In this document: positions 39,393 through 42,670 of the stretch, piece by piece
Numbering within the stretch: position 1 is the first letter of the stretch
How the letters are laid out: the number at the start of each line of letters is the position of its first letter
Assembly: GCF_000341185.1 (NCBI RefSeq)
Contig: NZ_ANBH01000141.1
Span: forward strand, 1-42,670
DNA: 42,670 bases
Direction of reading: 5' to 3'
Source: Nocardiopsis chromatogenes YIM 90109
GTDB lineage: Bacteria > Actinomycetota > Actinomycetes > Streptosporangiales > Streptosporangiaceae
Notes under the pieces: model-generated
Told to the model about the DNA's origin: nothing
The model's input: only the letters and a program-made list of their open reading frames with translations
Databases searched by the model: none
Made by a program: the position numbers and the translations under genes

Positions 39393-40904
39393 ATGCCCGT
39401 CCGGGAAGTCGAGGAACGCGAAGAGTTCGACGTGGCGGTGGTCGGCGGCGGCCCCGCCGGATCCACGGCGGCCACCCTCATCGCCCAGCGCGGCCACCGC
39501 GTCGCCCTCCTGGAGCGCGAGCGCTTCCCCCGCTACCAGATCGGCGAATCCCTGCTCCCGGCCACCGTGCACGGGGTGTGCCGCCTGCTGGGGGTGTCCG
39601 ACGACATCGAGGCCGCGGGCTTCCAGGTCAAGCGCGGAGGCAGCTTCCGCTGGGGCACCGCCCCCGACCCGTGGAACTTCCTGTTCGCGCTCTCCCCGCA
39701 GCTGTCCGGGCCGACCTCCTACGCCTACCAGGTCGACCGGATGACCTTCGACGACATCCTGCTCAAGAACGCCGCCCGGCACGGGGTCGACGTGCGCGAG
39801 GAGTCCACCGCCCTGGAGGCCCTCCGCGGCCCCGACCGGGTGGAGGGCGTGCGCTACACCGGCCCCGACGGCGCCGTGCGCGAGATCGCCGCCCGCCACG
39901 TCCTGGACGCCTCCGGCGGCTCCGGGCGGCTGAGCCGCGCCGTGGGCGGCGAGCGGACCTACTCCGAGTTCTTCCGCAACCTCGCCGTATTCGGCTACTT
40001 CGAGGGCGGCGGGCGCCTCCCCGGGCCCGACCGCGGCAACATCCTGTGCGCCGCCTTCGACGAGGGCTGGCTCTGGTACATCCCGCTCAGCGACACCCTC
40101 ACCAGCGTCGGCGCCGTCCTCCACCGGGACCGGGCCGCCCGCATCCAGGCCGACCGGGAGGGCGCCCTGCTCGACGCCATCGACCGGTGCGACATCGTGC
40201 GCGAGTACCTGTCCGGGGCCACCCGGGTCACCGAGGGCACCTACGGCGAGATCCGCGTCCGCAAGGACTACTCCTACGCCAACACCCGCTTCTGGGCCCC
40301 CGGGATGGCGCTGATCGGCGACGCCGCCTGCTTCATCGACCCGGTCTTCTCCACCGGCGTGCACCTGGCGACCTACGCCGGACTGCTGGCCGCCCGCTCC
40401 GTCAACGCGGTCCTGTCCGGCGAGCTGGACGAGGCCCGCGCCTTCGGCGAGTTCGAGGCGCGCTACCGCCGCGAGTACGCGGTCTTCTACGAGTTCCTCT
40501 CCGCCTTCTACGACATGGACCAGCAGGAGGACTCCTACTTCTGGAAGGCCCGCAAGGTCACCGGATCCGAGAACCTCACCTCCATGGAGGCGTTCACGAC
40601 CCTGGTCGGCGGCGTGTTCTCCGGCGAGCGCGCACTGGTGGACGCCTCCTCGGTCGCCGAGCGGTTCTCCACCTCCTCGGCCGACCTGGCCGAGGCCGTC
40701 GCGCGCACCGGTCCGGCGCAGACCCGCAGCGGGGAGCGGATGAACAACCTCTTCGGCGCCCCCGTGGTGAGCGAGGTGATGCAGGAGATGAACAGCATCC
40801 AGCGGCGCGGCGTGGCCGGACCCGGAACCGGGGAGGCGCCGCTCATCGAAGGCGGCCTCGTCCCCTCCGCCGACGGTCTGGGCTGGACCGAGCCCGACGC
40901 CTGA
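39393..40904 (+). CDS. Flavin-dependent halogenase
   Basis: A 503-residue FADH2-dependent halogenase. The FAD-binding motif is VAVVGGGPAGSTAA (residues about 14-27). The halogenase signature WxWxIP appears as GWLWYIPL near residue 226. The conserved active-site Lys is in FQVKRGGSFRWG (K80), and IGDAACFIDPVFSTGVHLA is the second FAD motif with the substrate-gate region. The type resembles enzymes acting on carrier-bound or free phenolic/pyrrolic substrates rather than the longer free-tryptophan halogenases, but substrate is uncertain. ATG 39393 (AGGA seven bases before) is preferred to ATG 39375. No NRPS/PKS is in the window. An iron box in front predicts induction under iron starvation; a matching hairpin terminates the gene. 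Confidence 0.92.
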   Translation: MPVREVEEREEFDVAVVGGGPAGSTAATLIAQRGHRVALLERERFPRYQIGESLLPATVHGVCRLLGVSDDIEAAGFQVKRGGSFRWGTAPDPWNFLFALSPQLSGPTSYAYQVDRMTFDDILLKNAARHGVDVREESTALEALRGPDRVEGVRYTGPDGAVREIAARHVLDASGGSGRLSRAVGGERTYSEFFRNLAVFGYFEGGGRLPGPDRGNILCAAFDEGWLWYIPLSDTLTSVGAVLHRDRAARIQADREGALLDAIDRCDIVREYLSGATRVTEGTYGEIRVRKDYSYANTRFWAPGMALIGDAACFIDPVFSTGVHLATYAGLLAARSVNAVLSGELDEARAFGEFEARYRREYAVFYEFLSAFYDMDQQEDSYFWKARKVTGSENLTSMEAFTTLVGGVFSGERALVDASSVAERFSTSSADLAEAVARTGPAQTRSGERMNNLFGAPVVSEVMQEMNSIQRRGVAGPGTGEAPLIEGGLVPSADGLGWTEPDA

Positions 40905-40936
40905 CCCCGGGCCCGATCCCCGGCGGCACGCAGGGG

Positions 40937-40980
40937 GACCCCGGGCCGGAACCGCGGCGAAGCGGTTCCGGCCCGGGGTC
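40937..40980. terminator. Bidirectional terminator between halogenase and TetR gene
   Basis: GACCCCGGGCCGGAACCGC (40937-40955) and GCGGTTCCGGCCCGGGGTC (40962-40980) form a perfect 19-bp stem around GGCGAA. It is 33 bases after the halogenase stop and 12 bases from the convergent TetR stop. Confidence 0.9.
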
Positions 40981-40991
40981 TCGCCTGTGGG

Positions 40992-41654
40992 TCACCCGGG
41001 GTCCCGTGGCCCGTAGGCGAGCAGGAAGGTGTCGACGGCGGCTTCGGCGACCGAGCGCAGCTCCTCGTCGGCGACCGGCCGGGTTCCGAGGGCGGAGCGC
41101 AGCTCCATCGGGCCGGTGAGCAGCGCGAGGAACTGCTCGCTCGCGCGCTCGACGTCGGTGGTCTCCAGCCGCTTGGCGAGGGCGAGCCGGGCGAGCCGGT
41201 CGGCCAGGGCGTCCTGGACGCGCTGGGCCCCCACGCGCTGGATCTCCTCCAGGAGCTCCGGGAAGCGGGGGGCCTCCGCGCTGAGGAGGCGGCGCAGCGC
41301 CTGCGACTCCTGGCACACGTGGCTCCGCAGGAGCCGCAGCCCCGTCTCCTCCAGGGCCGGACGCATGTCGTCCCCGGGGGTGCGCAGCGGCTCCAGCGCG
41401 CTCAGCGATCGGTCGGCCGTGTGCTCCACGGCGGCCTTCATGGCCTCCCGGAAGAGGGTCTCCTTGTCGCCGAGGCGGTTGTAGATCGTGGGTTTGGCGA
41501 CGGCGGCCTCATCGGCGATCTCCCGCACACAGGACTGGCCGTAGCCGTCCCGGGCGAAGGTGCGGAACGCGGCCTCCAGGATGGCCCGCCGCTTGTCGGC
41601 GTGCCCGCGGGGTTCGCCGCGGCCTCCCGCCTCAGGGGTCTTGGCTCTGCTCAC
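40992..41654 (-). CDS. TetR-family transcriptional repressor
   Basis: A 220-residue regulator starting at GTG 41654. The N-terminal HTH spans residues about 20-70: ADKRRAILEAAFRTFARDGY, CVREIADEAAVAKPTIYNRL, DKETLFREAMKAAV. The C-terminal ligand domain is helical (RLLRSHVCQESQALRRLLSA; EQFLALLTGPMELRSALG), like AcrR/TetR_C_33-type proteins. It is divergent from an MFS exporter gene, and two copies of a palindrome (TGAACC-N4-GGTTCA) lie between them. The ligand is probably a substrate of the exporter. Confidence 0.92.
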   Translation of the reverse strand: MSRAKTPEAGGRGEPRGHADKRRAILEAAFRTFARDGYGQSCVREIADEAAVAKPTIYNRLGDKETLFREAMKAAVEHTADRSLSALEPLRTPGDDMRPALEETGLRLLRSHVCQESQALRRLLSAEAPRFPELLEEIQRVGAQRVQDALADRLARLALAKRLETTDVERASEQFLALLTGPMELRSALGTRPVADEELRSVAEAAVDTFLLAYGPRDPG

Positions 41655-41684
41655 AGCGGCATCCTACCGGGTGTCCTGGAAGCA

Positions 41685-41700
41685 TGAACCGAGCGGTTCA
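41685..41700. promoter_or_regulatory. TetR operator copy 1
   Basis: TGAACC-GAGC-GGTTCA, a perfect 6-bp inverted repeat with a 4-bp centre, 31 bases upstream of the tetR start. The same dyad recurs at 41748, with ATATTT following both copies. Position suggests tetR autorepression. Confidence 0.8.
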
Positions 41701-41747
41701 ATATTTTTGATTCCATGGTTGCGAGTCGGGTGTGGCGCGCCGTACCT

Positions 41748-41763
41748 TGAACCGGCCGGTTCA
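41748..41763. promoter_or_regulatory. TetR operator copy 2
   Basis: TGAACCGGCCGGTTCA, a perfect 16-bp palindrome, followed by AATATTT, 35 bases before the MFS start. The centres of the two copies are 63 bp apart, six helical turns, so the two repressor dimers would bind the same face. Confidence 0.8.
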
Positions 41764-41797
41764 AATATTTATAACGCTGGTATCCCTTGGGGAGGCC

Positions 41798-42670
41798 ATG
41801 ACCGACGTCGGAAGCGACCGTCTGGACGGTGCGCTGCTGCGGCTGATCGGCGTGACCCTGCTGGGCGGGATCATGGGGATCCTCGACAGCACGATGGTCA
41901 CCGTCGCGGCCGAGGCGCTCTCCACGGAGTTCGACCGCTCACTGAGCATCATCGCCTGGGCCACGACCGGCTACCTGCTCGCGCTCACCGTCACCATTCC
42001 GGTCACCGGCTGGGCCGTCCGCCGCTTCGGCGTCAAGAGGCTCTGGCTGTTCGGGCTCGTCCTGTTCATAGGGGCCTCGCTCGCCTCGGCCCTGTCCTGG
42101 AGCGTGGAGAGCCTCATCGTCTTCCGGGTCGTGCAGGGCATCGGCGCGGGAATCCTCGACCCCCTGGTCCTGGTGATCCTGGCGCGGGCCGCCGGACCGA
42201 ACCGCGCGGGCCGGGTCATGGGCATGATGGGGGTCGTGCTGTCCCTGGGCCCGGTCCTGGGACCCGTGCTGGGCGGGCTGCTGCTGGACTCCTTCGGGTG
42301 GCGCTCGATGTTCTTCATCAACATCCCCATCGGCGTCCTCGCCCTGCTTCTCGCGCTGAGGGTGATCCCGGCGGACGCCCCCGAGGAGCGCAGTGCCGGG
42401 CTGCCCCTGGACATCCTGGGCTTCGCGCTGATGGCCCCGGGGCTGGCCGCGCTCGTCCTCGCGCTGACCGAGGCCGGGGAGCGCGGGGCGTTCGCGACGC
42501 CCACGGTCCTCGTCCCGCTCGTCCTGGGGGTCGGGCTCCTCGCCGCCTACGTCCTGCGCGCGCTCCGGCTCCGCGCCACCGAGCCGCTGATCGACGTACG
42601 GCTGTTCGCCGGCCGGAGCTTCGCCGCCAGCGTCACGGTCCAGGGGCTGGGGGGGGGGGGCACGTTCGCC
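41798..42670 (+). CDS. MFS multidrug exporter, DHA2/EmrB-QacA type (3' end outside window)
   Basis: The frame is open from ATG 41798 (GGGGAGG three bases upstream) to the window end, 291 codons. Helix 1 contains GGIMGILDSTMVTVAAEALS with the Asp of DHA2 motif D1 (LDxTxVxVALP); motif A is GWAVRRFGVKRLWLFGLVLF; motif C is VLSLGPVLGPVLGGLLLDSF with the GPxxGG antiporter signature; WRSMFFINIPIGVLALLLAL follows as usual for the family. This is a 14-helix proton/drug antiporter, of which about nine helices are visible. It is probably repressed by the divergent TetR. A run of 12 G at 42649-42660 lies near the window end, where the translation (GLGGGGTFA) no longer looks like a membrane helix. Confidence 0.92.
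   Translation, partial: MTDVGSDRLDGALLRLIGVTLLGGIMGILDSTMVTVAAEALSTEFDRSLSIIAWATTGYLLALTVTIPVTGWAVRRFGVKRLWLFGLVLFIGASLASALSWSVESLIVFRVVQGIGAGILDPLVLVILARAAGPNRAGRVMGMMGVVLSLGPVLGPVLGGLLLDSFGWRSMFFINIPIGVLALLLALRVIPADAPEERSAGLPLDILGFALMAPGLAALVLALTEAGERGAFATPTVLVPLVLGVGLLAAYVLRALRLRATEPLIDVRLFAGRSFAASVTVQGLGGGGTFA
42649..42660 (+). repeat. 12-G homopolymer inside the exporter gene
   Basis: Twelve consecutive G residues in the MFS coding frame. It is the longest homopolymer in the window. Read as written it gives GLGGGGTFA in frame; an indel of one or two would alter the frame. It may be a contig-end error or a slippage tract. Confidence 0.6.

Overview
The window is high-GC actinobacterial DNA: GTG and TTG starts are common, many genes sit 4 bp apart as ATGA overlaps, and there are AfsR/SARP-type regulators, an IdeR/DmdR1-like iron box and FxLD-free WXG-type secretion genes. 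A filamentous actinomycete, perhaps of the Nocardiopsaceae or Streptomycetaceae, is the most likely source; the genus is an inference from overall style only.

Left chromosomal flank (1-7135): the tail of an NB-ARC/STAND-like protein, a BadF/BadG-type sugar kinase, a small membrane protein, a first tRNA-Lys(CTT), a wrecked ABC exporter locus with a MITE-like palindrome at the break, a large SARP/NB-ARC/TPR regulator (AfsR type) and a second tRNA-Lys(CTT).

Integrated element (7136-36968, about 29.8 kb): it sits in the 3' half of the second tRNA-Lys gene and is bounded by a perfect 61-bp direct repeat (attL 7136-7196, attR 36969-37029). Next to attL are a tyrosine integrase and an excisionase-like HTH gene. 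Then come (a) a type VII secretion-style cassette with DUF6177, a small protein, a DUF6507/WXG-like protein, a polymorphic toxin and its immunity gene; (b) remnants of a plasmid-like backbone (a sigma-like HTH pseudogene and a replication-relaxation protein); (c) a tightly coupled 13-gene operon (18235-27713) with a convergent pair of regulatory/folate genes; (d) a lipoprotein, a secreted protein and a membrane OmpA-BTAD fusion; (e) a palindrome/repeat region, a decayed IS5-like transposase and a Sll1717-family P-loop ATPase beside attR. No FtsK/TraB translocase, relaxase or replication initiator is visible, so the element looks mobilisable or immobilised.

The most interesting region is the operon 18235-27713: queC-queD-queE (7-cyano-7-deazaguanine, preQ0), a SUMF1/FGE-like protein, a DUF6884-like protein, a phosphoribosyltransferase, two GT-B glycosyltransferases around a PIG-L deacetylase, a WbqC-family protein and a reverse-transcriptase-like protein with an altered YxDD motif, a PolA-type 5'-3' exonuclease and a DEDDh exonuclease interrupted by a -1 frameshift. 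My reading is that it makes a glycosylated 7-deazaguanine product or nucleic-acid modification and processes nucleic acid; I do not recognise it as a described pathway.

Right chromosomal flank (37030-42670): a WYL-domain regulator with a palindromic operator, a RidA protein, a truncated Ser/Thr kinase pseudogene, a flavin-dependent halogenase behind an iron box, a TetR regulator and the start of a divergently transcribed MFS exporter, with two matching palindromic operators between the last two.
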